From: Neurospora tetrasperma FGSC 2508
Taxonomy: Eukaryota > Ascomycota > Sordariomycetes > Sordariales > Sordariaceae
Assembly: GCF_000213175.1 (NCBI RefSeq)
Contig: NW_009799179.1
Span: 7,487,981 to 7,551,980, forward strand
Reading direction: 5' to 3'
Length of the DNA stretch: 64,000 nt
Part shown: positions 12,530 through 22,225 of the stretch, piece after piece
Numbering within the stretch: the stretch's first letter is position 1
How the letters are laid out: each line of letters begins with the position of its first letter
Position numbers and translations under genes: made by a program
The notes under the pieces: generated by a model
What the model saw: only the letters and a program-made list of their open reading frames with translations
Database searches by the model: none
Told to the model about the DNA's origin: nothing

Positions 12530-13943
12530 ATGGATTCCTGGGCTGCCCACTCTCCCTCGCCGGCCAACCTCAAATTCGAGAACCCAGCCGAGTCTCTCCT
12601 CGCCACTCCTGGCGAGATCTTTCCCGAAGTCTTCGGCTCTGACCGCACGACATCAGCAACCCCATCGCTCGACGTCATGTCACCGGTTTCCTTGGCAGAC
12701 GACGTCGACCTCACGGCTCTTGCTACTCTCACAGTTCCTCAGATCCCGCCACGCTCGACGCCCGCTTCGACACCGGCGCCAGAGACTGAGAAGAAGCCTG
12801 TCAAGAAGAGGAAGTCGTGGGGTCAAGTCCTGCCAGAGCCCAAGACTAACCTCCCACCAAGGTACGTTACACATTACTAACACCTTCAAACCCTTGTCTG
12901 CTCCTTTGCTAACCTCTCAACAGGAAACGTGCCAAGACCGAGGACGAGAAGGAACAACGTCGCGTCGAACGCGTTCTCCGCAACCGCAGAGCCGCCCAGT
13001 CCTCACGAGAGCGCAAGAGACTCGAAGTCGAGGGTTTGGAACGACGCAACAAGGAGCTTGAGACCCTCCTCATGCAAGCTCAACAGATCAACCAGACTCT
13101 CCTCCAGGCACTCCGTGAAAATGGTGTTGCTCCTACGATTGCCACACGACCGGCATCCTTCGATGGTCTCAACCCTACCCCAGTCACCTTCTCACAAGAG
13201 CTCTTCAGCTCACAAGATGGCCACAACTTGTCAAAGCACGACTCCTCTCTCGAGCAACTGTTCCCTACCATCAAGACCGAAGAGACCGTCAACCCAGCTT
13301 CTCTTTCTCCCGTATTGAACCCTATCCCTGAGATGGAGGAGGAGGATGTCGAGAAGGAGCAATCGACGGCTGCCCAACCTGTTGCGGATATTACCTCCAC
13401 TGCGACTGTGGACACTTCCCCCGATGCGACACAACATCCTGCTGTGGTGTTGTGTGATGACCTGCAGTGTCGGTCGGCGGAAGTGCCACGCTCCAAGTGC
13501 CTGGCAGTGTCCCAGCAGTCTCAGCCCCCGTCGCTGGATCCTCTCTCTCTGCTGCTCCTCTCGGCCTCGGCAATTTCATGGATGATCTCGTTCTCTCAAA
13601 GACCTTTGATGCTGATCGCTACATCTATGAAACGGAATTTTTCTCTTCCCCCAGCCCCAGCAATTTTGATGAGTATAGTATGGCTGGTGACGACACCGAA
13701 ACCCTCCACTTCCCGGCAAACCCCGAGAACTTCTTCGACGAATTCATCAACCCCGACGTCTCAAATGCCGCAAACAGCAACGAGCAGCAGCCGCAGCAAC
13801 AATCCGGATTCTGCGCAACCACGAACGCGTCAGTCCACAACCTTACGTATCCGAACGCTTCGGAAGATCCTTACCAGCAGCCCCATACTGGCGCGTCCCT
13901 TAATGGATGCGACGATGGAGGTATTGCGGTGGGTTGTATCTGA
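12530..13943 (+). CDS. hac1: bZIP transcription factor HAC1/HacA (unfolded protein response)
   Basis: HAC1 drives transcription of ER chaperone and secretory genes after the kinase/RNase IRE1 splices its mRNA. Proposed induced product: 12530-12861, 12924-13441 and 13465-13943, 442 aa. The first intron (62 nt) is ordinary: GTACGT donor, ACTAAC branch, AACAG acceptor. The second (13442-13464) is the IRE1-type intron listed separately. Residues 1-110 are Ser/Thr/Pro-rich and include KKPVKKRKSWGQVLPEPKTN. The basic region follows the first junction (KRAKTEDEKEQRRVERV, then LRNRRAAQSSRERKRLEVE), the family's hallmark, followed by a leucine zipper to about residue 170. The tail after the second junction begins VSVGGSATLQVPGSVPAVSA and runs through acidic and Gln-rich segments. 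Without the second splice, reading continues in another frame to 14337. The ATG is the first one not followed by an early stop. Confidence 0.93.
13442..13464 (+). other. Non-spliceosomal (IRE1-type) 23-nt intron of HAC1
   Basis: Two hairpins with 7-nt loops mark the ends. The 5' one (13431-13453) has arms ACAACATC and GGTGTTGT around loop CTGCTGT; the 3' one (about 13458-13472) has a short stem TGAC/GTCG around loop CTGCAGT. Both loops fit the IRE1 rule C-N-G|N-N-G-N, with cuts after 13441 and 13464. The removed length, 23 nt, is 3n+2, exactly the shift needed to pass from the upstream frame to the downstream HAC1 tail frame, and the joined codon is GCA (Ala). A 23-nt intron is also what I recall being reported for Neurospora crassa hac-1. 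Confidence 0.85.
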
Positions 13944-15204
13944 AGGGCGCACGGTGCCACAGGTTTTGGGAGAGGACGGTTCGGCGGCGGCGACAGCTAA
14001 CGGAAAGGAGCAGCGAGCGCAGCCACGTACTGGATTGCTGGCATTCTGGCCCAAGGGTGCCATGTTGCCATCGAAGGAAGTTCTACCCACCTTGATGTGG
14101 GTTCTGAGGGTGGAAGAGCGGAAGATGAGAGTCCGCGCAGAACTCAGGGGCTCCTCCTCGAAACTCTGTGGGTCAACCGGTGTCCCGTCATTGACGATAC
14201 ACACACCAACCACGACTGATAATAACAAACTTCAACAACAATACAAGTTGAAGGTAATACCAAAACGGAAGCTGAAGGCTGGGCCTTGTGGCTTCCTCAA
14301 AACTCACCTCGACACAGAGCGTCGGAGGATGTCTTGATGACTTTTCCTTTTTCTTCTTTTTCTTTTTTGAAAACACAATCTTGTATGACGTATATCTTTA
14401 CTACTATTACCCGGGGCATTTGGCAAAACCCAGAAGGGGCCAATATTGGGTTTACGGGGCTTAGGCTGTGGGCGTTCTATGCGTGTTAGCGAGTGGTTAC
14501 CAGTGGCTTCATCGAAACAAATTGAACACGAACGTTCCACTCTGTTTCATATCATGATCTTATCCCGTTCCCAACTTGTGATTCTCGCGGAAATGCAATT
14601 GCTACAGTCAGTCTTTTGGAAATGCCTTGATGAACGTAAACAGCAATTTGCTGGAGAGTGGTATGATGAACAGACGGTAAGTTGGTGTTGATGACTGACT
14701 CCTGGATAGGAGCGGGAAAGAGAGTGGCAAACCCCGCCGAACCCCTTTTTCGCCCTCCTGACTATCGACACAGCGGCTTTGGCGTCTACAGCCTCACGCA
14801 TGTCGGCACAGAGACTATCACAGTGCGTCAAGACGAGCTGTCGTGTTCATCCCACGTTGGTTTTAAGGTCAGAATGTTTCCCTGTGCAAAATCATCGCTC
14901 TCTGTGTTGGCTATGGTCTATTAAGACTTTTTGCATTCCACGAACACTGAGTGATATCCGCAATATATAACAGGCAACACATACAGCAAAATTCAGACAA
15001 GCGAAGTGAACAAATACCCCATACCATCATGATGATAATTGACGCTCGAACTAGCCCGGAAATTACACAAAAGCAGATACAAAATGCTCGTGATGCCATC
15101 CATACGCGCGCACGCAATCGCTTTTCAAGAGTTACCAACCAATCAACTAACCACCCAAATTAAACAAACCCCTACATACAGACATACATACATAACTCAT
15201 CAAA
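13944..15204. other. HAC1 3' flank and SKI2 3' flank
   Basis: The two genes converge here. The first 390 bases are covered by the alternative reading frame of unspliced HAC1 mRNA, which stops at 14335-14337. From about 14900 the sequence is A-rich and is probably the 3' untranslated region of SKI2. No separate gene is seen. Confidence 0.55.
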
Positions 15205-18200
15205 TCACATGTACAAACTAGCCACAGCCGTGATATCCCTCTTGATCAACTCCTGTGTCGTCGCCATCTTCTGATACAGCTCCGGATCACCAATGATTCT
15301 CGCCGCATTCTTCACCTCCCTACACGTCTCATCCAGACGCGAAATGGTCCTGACAATGGTGCCCTCCAGCACGTCCGTCAGATTCGTGATATTCTTGAAG
15401 CTCATGCCTCTGGCCCACTCGTACACGACCTCCATCAGCCCGAACCGGGGCTTGCTTGCGAAATCGGACCCTTCGTCCGACGACAGGATCACCTGGTGCA
15501 GCGTCTGCACGGCGTTGACTTTTTCAGACAGCTCGATGATCGTCTTTTGCCCGCGCTCGAGATTGGACGTCAAGTTGGGGACCATGTCTGTCTTCTCCTG
15601 GAAGACAAAGGCGGAGAGCAAAGCGGCGATCTCAGCGGGCTCGTAATCGGCGAGGACGTTTTCGAGGATTAACTCTGTGAGAACGAGCTCGTCGCCCGAG
15701 TGGATCTCGCAGGCGACTTTGCCCTTGAGCTGAATGCGGCTGGCGTCGTCGATGAAGGAGAGGTCCTTGAGGACTTGGATGCGCTGCTCGTAGTCCGGGA
15801 GGAGCTGTAGGTTTTGGTTGGAGAGAGACTGGCGCAGCTCGTCGATCTTGGTCTTGATCAGCCACTGGTCGTGGCACATGGCGTAGTGCTTGAGGAAGAG
15901 ATCGCAGTCGACGGCGGGGGACTTTGTGCACTTGACTTCGGCGTCGCGCCGGCGCGTGATGATCTCGTGGATGGAGAGGGATTTGATGCGGCTGAGGTCC
16001 ATCTCGTCCCAGATGGGCGCGGACCAGGATTTACAAATCTGGTGGAGTGCTTCCTTCGCTTTGGTGTAACCATCGCCACCTTCAAAAAGTTCGGGAACAA
16101 TGTTCTTGGTGATATGCTTAGTGAGACAAACGACGTCGCTGAGAGGGATGTGAACGGTCTTGGTGTAGATGTTTTTCTTGTGTGCCGGCAAGGGAGTGAA
16201 CCATTTGGCCAGAGTCGGGGTGAATGGCAGGAGATCGGTATCGTTGCGAAGGTCCCTGCCGGTCTTGATCTCAAGAACATGCAGTGTCGGGTTAGCAGCG
16301 GTGCCCGCCTTGCTTGGTCCTTCGGCAAGCAGGATTCCGGGGGTCCTGACGCCCTCCTTCATATAAACGATAAGTCGACCAGGTGTGAACAGCTTACGCC
16401 CGACCGGAATGGCCAGTAGAGCGCGATAAAGCTCCTCTGTGGCTACCTTGAAATCCTCTCCTGCTTGATGGCACTCATCCATGTGAACGTCGCAGATAGG
16501 GCACGAGTCCCTCTTGATTTTGGCCAGATCAGCCTCGGAAAGCTTGACTGCCTTTTCATGCTCCGGAAGAAGTTGCTGAGTAGCATGCTCTGAGAAGGAA
16601 CGCTTAATCATCTCCTCTATCTTTAGTGCTTCAACCCGGAGAAGATTGAGAATCATGTTGTAAGTCAAACGGAACTGCGAACGAAGCTTGCTCGGCTCGC
16701 CAAGGATCATCTGCCTGAGATCGGTAACCGGCGGGGCCTCGTCTCCGCCAGGCGGTACAATGATGACAGAGCCGACTGTATCGAGACCACGTCTTCCAGC
16801 GCGACCAGCCATCTGAGTGTACTCGCCAGGCAGGAGGTTGCGGAACTGGTGACCATCATGCTTTCTATAGCCAGAAAAGACGACCGTCCTGGTCGGCAGG
16901 TTCAAGCCCATTGCAAAGGTCTCGGTGGCAAAGAGAACCTTGACCAGAGTCTCCGCAAACAAGATCTCAACCATCTCCTTCACAATGGGTAGCAAGCCAC
17001 CGTGATGAACAGCAATACCTCTTGACAGAAGCTCGCGCAGCCGAATGATCTGCGGCAACACTCGGTCTTCGGGCTTCAACCGAGCAATCGACCTTTCAAT
17101 GATCATATGAATGTGGCTCTTCTCCTGCGCAGTACAAAAGTCTTGGTTGCTGAGTGCATCGGCGTTCTCTTCACATCTCTTCTTGGAGAAGACGAAGATG
17201 CAAGCCGGTAGCAAATTATCCTTCTTCAAGAACTGCACAAGATGGACCCACAGGTTCTTGTCCTGAGCAGCAGACGTAAAGCCTCCTGGCCGCCCTGTCC
17301 GGCCCATATGTCCGGGAGTGTGGCTTGCACGCGGTGGGCCACCCCTTCCACGTTGCTGGCCACCTCCTCTCGCACCTCCTCGTGGTTGGTTCGCACCCCT
17401 TTGCGCACCCCCACGACCTCTTTGGTTACCACCGCCCCGCGCTGGTCCTGTTGAGGCCTCGATGGCCTTGGGCGGCTTGTCCTTGCCTTGTATAGCAAGA
17501 TTGGCTTCCTTCCAGCCGGTCTCGATGAACTTCTTCTCCGAGTCTACAATCTTGTGGATCTTTTTGCCAGCCCAAAGGTAGTGTTCCAAGGGAACAGGTC
17601 TCTTGGGCGTCGAGATGACGTAGATATCCTTTTGCTTCGTCCGACCCACCCAAGACGCGAACTCGTAAGTATTGGGGACCGTCGCAGACAGCAAGATGAG
17701 CGAAACGTGCTCAGGCAGCATGATGATAACCTCTTCCCAGACTACTCCACGTTCGTAGTCGTTTACATAGTGTACCTCGTCGAAGATGACAAACTCTACA
17801 TCGCGAATGAGATCCGCTCCGCGGTAGAGCATACTCCGAAGAATTTCCGTCGTCATGATTAGGCAACTGGCTTCGGGGTTGATCTGCACATCGCCGGTCA
17901 AAATACCAACCTCGTCAAAGGTCTGCCTGAAGTCTCTGAACTTTTGGTTACTCAGCGCCTTGATAGGGGATGTGTAGATAGCTTTGGTCATGTGCTTAGC
18001 AGCCAGTGCGATAGCGTACTCGGCGACCACCGTCTTTCCGGCTGATGTGTGTGCCGCAACGAATACCGAATCGCCATTTTCAAGGTGATAAACGGCCTCC
18101 TTCTGGAACGTATCCAGCTCGAAAGGCCACTCCCTTGCCATGTCGGGTACCAACTCCCTAAAGTTGGGTATCTCCCGCCTAATGTCGACCATGTGTGCCC

Positions 18201-19089
18201 ACTCCCGACCAGCTTTTCTAGCGCTGGACGCGGTCAATGTGCCACGAGGTTCGAGGGCAGGAAATTCGACAGGCAATATGGCGTCGATATCTTCCAAGTC
18301 GTCTTGGCTATCTTCACTCTCTTCCCTCTTGACACCGTTGACCTCGTCCCTCTCGCCCTCGCCGTCGGGAGCGTCCTCGGGCTCTTGACCAAGAACATCT
18401 TCTACTTCCTTGGCCTGTTTTTCGCTCTCCGCATCTGCTGTCTTCTTTCTCTTGCTCATGTCGATACCGCGCGACAATCCTGGTGCAACTTCAAGAAAAC
18501 CACCCTCAGCGAGAGTGATGACCCTTTCCAGCTTCTTTTTGCTCTCTCCTTCGTCTGATGCGGCGTCCTTTCTTAATTGATCCTCTAATGCGGAAGCAGA
18601 CTCGATACCGTCTAGACCGCCTGGGGCGAAGGGAAAGAAGCCAGCCCCACCGCGCACAAACTCGGACTTGCTGGCTGGCTTTCGCATCATGGATGTACTC
18701 GTCTTGGCAGTGGCATGCGAGGCTGGCACGGTGACGTTGCGATATCCGGTAACGCGACCCTCGAGGCCATGACGCTGGAAGCGAGTGACAGTACGTGTTT
18801 GTGTGGGAGCGATGCGGAAGAGCAGGGAGTGGTCGACGGGTGTGTCCCAGCGTTGCTGGAGGCGGTTCAGCCATTCTGTCGAGAAAGTCGTGGATGGCGT
18901 CAAGTACTTCTTCTCAAGTTTGACGCGATGCGCTTCGGGGTCGGTAGCTTCGCCGTGTCGCAGCTCGCTCGGTGGGATCCGTTCGAAGAGGATGTCGTCG
19001 ATGGGATCAAAGGAGGGAGTGCCATCGCCATTCTCGGCATCGTCGTCGAAATGCAGCTTCGCCATGGCTTCGTTGAGGTCGTACGCCAT
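15205..19089 (-). CDS. ski2: Ski2-type DExH RNA helicase (SKI complex)
   Basis: Ski2 is the ATPase of the cytoplasmic Ski2-Ski3-Ski8 complex, which feeds mRNA into the exosome for 3'-5' decay. A single exon encodes 1294 aa, the normal size. The N-terminal arm (1-310) includes the family segment GAGFFPFAPGGLDG (148-161) and an acidic linker. Helicase motifs follow in order: Q-like DTFQKEAV (326-333), Walker A AHTSAGKT (346-353), DEVHY (437-441), SATVPN (468-473), and motif VI QMAGRAGRRGLD (759-770). The arch insertion and DSHCT helical C-terminus (about 1110-1290) complete the layout. The 'GGLDG' segment and DEVH box favour Ski2 over nuclear Mtr4. An RGG-rich block at about 549-602 interrupts the helicase core before RecA2. 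Start: ATG in context, with no upstream in-frame ATG before a stop. Csm3 lies about 500 bases upstream in the same orientation. Confidence 0.95.
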   Translation of the reverse strand: MAYDLNEAMAKLHFDDDAENGDGTPSFDPIDDILFERIPPSELRHGEATDPEAHRVKLEKKYLTPSTTFSTEWLNRLQQRWDTPVDHSLLFRIAPTQTRTVTRFQRHGLEGRVTGYRNVTVPASHATAKTSTSMMRKPASKSEFVRGGAGFFPFAPGGLDGIESASALEDQLRKDAASDEGESKKKLERVITLAEGGFLEVAPGLSRGIDMSKRKKTADAESEKQAKEVEDVLGQEPEDAPDGEGERDEVNGVKREESEDSQDDLEDIDAILPVEFPALEPRGTLTASSARKAGREWAHMVDIRREIPNFRELVPDMAREWPFELDTFQKEAVYHLENGDSVFVAAHTSAGKTVVAEYAIALAAKHMTKAIYTSPIKALSNQKFRDFRQTFDEVGILTGDVQINPEASCLIMTTEILRSMLYRGADLIRDVEFVIFDEVHYVNDYERGVVWEEVIIMLPEHVSLILLSATVPNTYEFASWVGRTKQKDIYVISTPKRPVPLEHYLWAGKKIHKIVDSEKKFIETGWKEANLAIQGKDKPPKAIEASTGPARGGGNQRGRGGAQRGANQPRGGARGGGQQRGRGGPPRASHTPGHMGRTGRPGGFTSAAQDKNLWVHLVQFLKKDNLLPACIFVFSKKRCEENADALSNQDFCTAQEKSHIHMIIERSIARLKPEDRVLPQIIRLRELLSRGIAVHHGGLLPIVKEMVEILFAETLVKVLFATETFAMGLNLPTRTVVFSGYRKHDGHQFRNLLPGEYTQMAGRAGRRGLDTVGSVIIVPPGGDEAPPVTDLRQMILGEPSKLRSQFRLTYNMILNLLRVEALKIEEMIKRSFSEHATQQLLPEHEKAVKLSEADLAKIKRDSCPICDVHMDECHQAGEDFKVATEELYRALLAIPVGRKLFTPGRLIVYMKEGVRTPGILLAEGPSKAGTAANPTLHVLEIKTGRDLRNDTDLLPFTPTLAKWFTPLPAHKKNIYTKTVHIPLSDVVCLTKHITKNIVPELFEGGDGYTKAKEALHQICKSWSAPIWDEMDLSRIKSLSIHEIITRRRDAEVKCTKSPAVDCDLFLKHYAMCHDQWLIKTKIDELRQSLSNQNLQLLPDYEQRIQVLKDLSFIDDASRIQLKGKVACEIHSGDELVLTELILENVLADYEPAEIAALLSAFVFQEKTDMVPNLTSNLERGQKTIIELSEKVNAVQTLHQVILSSDEGSDFASKPRFGLMEVVYEWARGMSFKNITNLTDVLEGTIVRTISRLDETCREVKNAARIIGDPELYQKMATTQELIKRDITAVASLYM

Positions 19090-19597
19090 CTTGGGCTGTA
19101 CGCGTGTGCCAGATGCGAGTGTTCAAATATCCGTGGCAAAGACTAAACGGCTAGGGTTGGAAGGCACTAATGATGGCACCTGATGTGCCGTTTGTATCCC
19201 GAATCACACTGGCACTTGGGATGTTGTGTTGAAGTGGGGGACGAACAGAAGGATGGATGATGACGGATGCTATAGATGCTCTGTCGCTAACTCGCCCCAC
19301 CACAATCATATTGTGGGGTTAAAACCAAGGGAATCTAGCTAGCTAGTGTACTACGCTGACGCCAAACCTGCAACTGCCCTGATCTGGTTTTCAGAAACCC
19401 CAGGGGTTATGTTTACACATTGTTTCATTACGCGGGTTAGGGTTAAGTTTGCCCGCCGAGCCATCCATGAAGAGCCTATTCAGCCAATAGTTGTATACTA
19501 CTGCGCATCGTTATCATCACGTCGTTAGATACGATCCCAGGACTATTGCGACGGTCCGTTGTTGGGCCTTGCAGGATAGGGCTGCTTTAGGTTCTCT
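19090..19597. promoter_or_regulatory. SKI2 upstream region / CSM3 3' flank
   Basis: This 508-base spacer lies between two genes read the same way, so it should contain the CSM3 3' end and the SKI2 promoter. A short GCTAGCTAG repeat sits at 19337-19345. No other feature is seen. Confidence 0.5.
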
Positions 19598-20880
19598 TCA
19601 GAACCCATGCATTTCGGCCATCGCAGCCTCTGCTTCCCAGTCATCATCCGTATCCTTGGGTTGAGCAACCTGATTGCTCGCAGTCTTGGTGTACGCTTCA
19701 GCTTCAGCCATCCAGGCATCCAGATCATCCTCATCATCATTTTGTGCATCTTTGCCTCCATCCTGCTCACTGGTTTGTTCCCTACTGGTGGACTCTTTTC
19801 CCGTCGTTTTTGTAGCGAGAGACGCGTGCATCTCTGCTTCGGCCATCAGGGCATCTAGGCCGTCATCATCCTCTTGTGGTGGTGCGGCCATGGCTGGCTT
19901 ATCTTTACCACCTCCAAAAGCGCTACCGTTTCCAAAGATGCTGCCGCGGTTTGTGGTGGACGGCCGATATGACTCAGCTTCCGCCATCAATGCATCCAGG
20001 TCATCGTCATCTGGAACTTCGGATGGCCGTGGGCGCCTGTTGATAGCCCCGCCGCCAAATATACTGTCGGAAGCAGCCCCATTGTTTGTTGCTTTGCTAG
20101 CCCCTGGAGCGGCCCCAGACTCTGCTTCGGCCATAAGTGCGTCCAACTCGTCATCATCGGGTATGTCTCCAGGTGCCGCTGTTGGTTGATTTCGTCTCGG
20201 TGTTGCATTGTAAATGTCGTCATCTCCGAGTGAATTATCATCGATTGTTGGTGTCTTTGATCTAGCCCCTGTCGCCTTCTCGAATATGGATGCCATCCTG
20301 GTGGGTTCTGTAGGAGCAGATGGCTGTCCTTCGCGGTCTCCATCCTCTTCCTCTTCAACTGCTGTTGACCTGGGCTTCCCTTCGGCGATCCACTTTAGTC
20401 GTGCATTGCGTAGGGTAGTTTTGTGCCCGGCCTTTTCACACATAGCAAGGGCGTCTACGAAAGTAGCTTTCGGGAAGAGGTCGTCGAGCCATTCCTGGTA
20501 GAAGGAGAGTAGACGAGCGGCATCTGAAAACTAAGACGGGTTATATTAGCCAATTGACCACAACAGAAGTGTGACTGTCTTACTTCATGGCCTTTTCCTT
20601 TCAACTTCAACTTCGATGAGGTCTTTCGCAACTTTGGAATGCCCTTGTCGGATAATAGTCTGGCATCATCCAGCTTCACACGCGGAACCCTGGCCTTTTT
20701 GGTGACATCGATTTCTTTGTCAATACCAAGGGTATCTGGCTCTTTGCGCTTCTTGTTATTTGTTTTGTTTGTTCTGGCCGTCTCTGGGCTTGGGGAACGG
20801 AAGGGGTCGTCATCATCCCAGCCCGCAAGGAATTCGTTGACGAAAGCGCTGGTGTTGTTGTCGTTATATTGAGCTGGCAT
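19598..20880 (-). CDS. csm3: Csm3/Swi3 (TIPIN) replication fork protection protein
   Basis: Csm3/Swi3 pairs with Tof1/Swi1 to stabilise paused replication forks and support the S-phase checkpoint. Two exons, 20584-20880 and 19598-20530, encode 409 aa; the 53-nt intron has a GTAAGA donor and TTAG acceptor. The N-terminus holds a basic region ([10 protein letters not shown]). The Swi3 domain spans about residues 70-150 across the junction: [35 protein letters not shown], then [20 protein letters not shown] and [20 protein letters not shown], matching the domain's conserved order. The C-terminal 180 residues are disordered-looking and carry about five copies of an acidic motif of type [12 protein letters not shown], listed separately. 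It lies upstream of SKI2 on the same strand. Confidence 0.92.
19615..20170 (-). repeat. In-gene repeats encoding [12 protein letters not shown] motifs
   Basis: Within the Csm3 C-terminal region the acidic motif recurs as [48 protein letters not shown] and a degenerate last copy [12 protein letters not shown]. The first four are spaced about 46-48 residues apart (about residues 224, 274, 320 and 366), and two of the spacers also share an SIFG segment, so the repeated unit is about 47 residues. The copies differ at the nucleotide level, which suggests an old, selected repeat rather than recent slippage. Confidence 0.85.
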
Positions 20881-21304
20881 AGTGAGTTCGTATATCTGCG
20901 TTCGCTAAAGGGTCCCAAAGTGATGGCGATGTTGAAAATTATCGATCAAAGTGGTGGGAGACATGAGACGCGTTTTCGCAGCTTCCATGGCGCGTCAAGC
21001 AACTGCAAGTGTAAGTGGTTGCGGCTTGGCAGCACTTCCGTATGTACCTAGTCTGTGGCGCCGTTGCAGGGGGTCCCGGGCGCGTGTGGCTCAGCTCAGC
21101 TTTCGCTCCTTACCACTAACGGCGGGGAACGACGGACCTTTGCCGCCTCAGGCATCAATACGGTTTACGGTACCTACGAGCTCCAGCCCTCACTGTGGGC
21201 ATCCCGCTGAACGACTCCATCGACGACGACGGGACCTGAGTCGTGAGCTGCTCCATAACGTTCGTGCTACCCCATCGACGACGCAATCGTCGGCCGCCGT
21301 CACA
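20881..21304. promoter_or_regulatory. Divergent promoter region CSM3 / complex I 20.9 kDa subunit
   Basis: The start codons of two divergent genes are 424 bases apart, so the stretch must hold both promoters. It is G+C-rich from about 21050. No named motif is claimed. Confidence 0.55.
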
Positions 21305-22225
21305 ATGTCCAGCACTTCATCCCCGACGTACACGATCAGCAAGACACTCAATACCAATTATCCAGTGGGTTTCGCCAATTGCATCACCATATCTTGACGA
21401 TGCGTTACGCATTCCATCGTCTGGATCGCAGCAAACCTTCCAAAACAACGTTCAGTTTGCTGACATCGCATCCCTACCTTATCTAGCTTATCGACAATGA
21501 CCCGTACGCTTCTTCTCTCTGCGGACACTGTCCAACAACGTTTCCCACGACATAGTCCCATCTCGAGATGCGCAATTCTGACCTGAATAACCACGACACA
21601 GGCACTTCCGCCGTGTAATCGGCTACGCTCGCCCGTCCGATTATGTTCACGGCACCGTTGCGGGGGCTGCTGGCCCCGGCCTTCTATATCTGATGGAGAA
21701 GATGGCACCATCAGGTGTTGGAAAGGGTGGCTTTCCCAAGGCGATGCGACTGGCAACCGCCGTGGGTTTCTTCGGTGGCTTTCTTTACTTTTACCAACGA
21801 TCCATCCGTACGTTATCCTCGTTCTCTTCAACATGCGCCATTCTCCTCAAGTTCACCGCAGTCCCAAATGGCAGTGGTCGCAGGGATATCCCGGTGATAA
21901 GAGGCTCTGTTCTTGACAGTGCGCTAACATGGTAACAGTCCGTTTCTATGGCATGAGCGAGAACGCCCGCGAGGTACAGATGGACATGCGTGAGATGGTT
22001 GACAAGGTCAAGGCTGGTCAGCCACTTTACGGTGTCAGTACTCTGCCTGTCGATGTTCAAGGCATGGCTGCTCGTCAGTCGAGATACTCGGCCCTTTTCT
22101 TCGCTGTCCTCCCTTGGTTCAACTTTGTGAACCACAACCAGCATGGTGTCGACACAGCCAAGTACTACCAGCAGGCCGAGAGGGAGTTGGAGGCTGAGCG
22201 CTTGGGCAAGGGAAGCTCGTCGTAA
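21305..22225 (+). CDS. nuo20.9: Mitochondrial complex I 20.9 kDa subunit (NUXM)
   Basis: This is a fungal accessory subunit of the membrane arm of NADH:ubiquinone oxidoreductase. Four exons, 21305-21364, 21487-21503, 21602-21807 and 21939-22225, total 570 nt and encode 189 aa, the length I recall for the Neurospora 20.9 kDa subunit. All phases agree; the second exon has only 17 nt and restores the motif YPLIDNDPHFRRVIGYARPS across three exons. Two hydrophobic segments follow (AGAAGPGLLYLMEK and LATAVGFFGGFLYFYQ), then FYGMSENAREVQMDMREMVD and a C-terminal NFVNHNQHGVDTAKYYQQAE. Donors are GTGGGT, GTACGC, GTACGT and acceptors TAG/CAG. No cleavable presequence is obvious, as in the known protein. 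Confidence 0.93.

Noticed and set aside
13462-13518. CTG|CAG at 13464 as the 5' cut of the HAC1 intron
   Set aside because: No downstream loop that fits C-N-G|N-N-G with a stem gives a length of 3n+2. Using it as the 3' cut, with the strong hairpin at 13431-13453 as the 5' cut, solves both structure and frame.
13036-14337. A 433-codon plus-strand frame as one ordinary gene
   Set aside because: It joins the real HAC1 bZIP region to the out-of-frame reading of the tail; the bZIP start lies upstream in another exon and the natural tail is in a different frame after the 23-nt splice.
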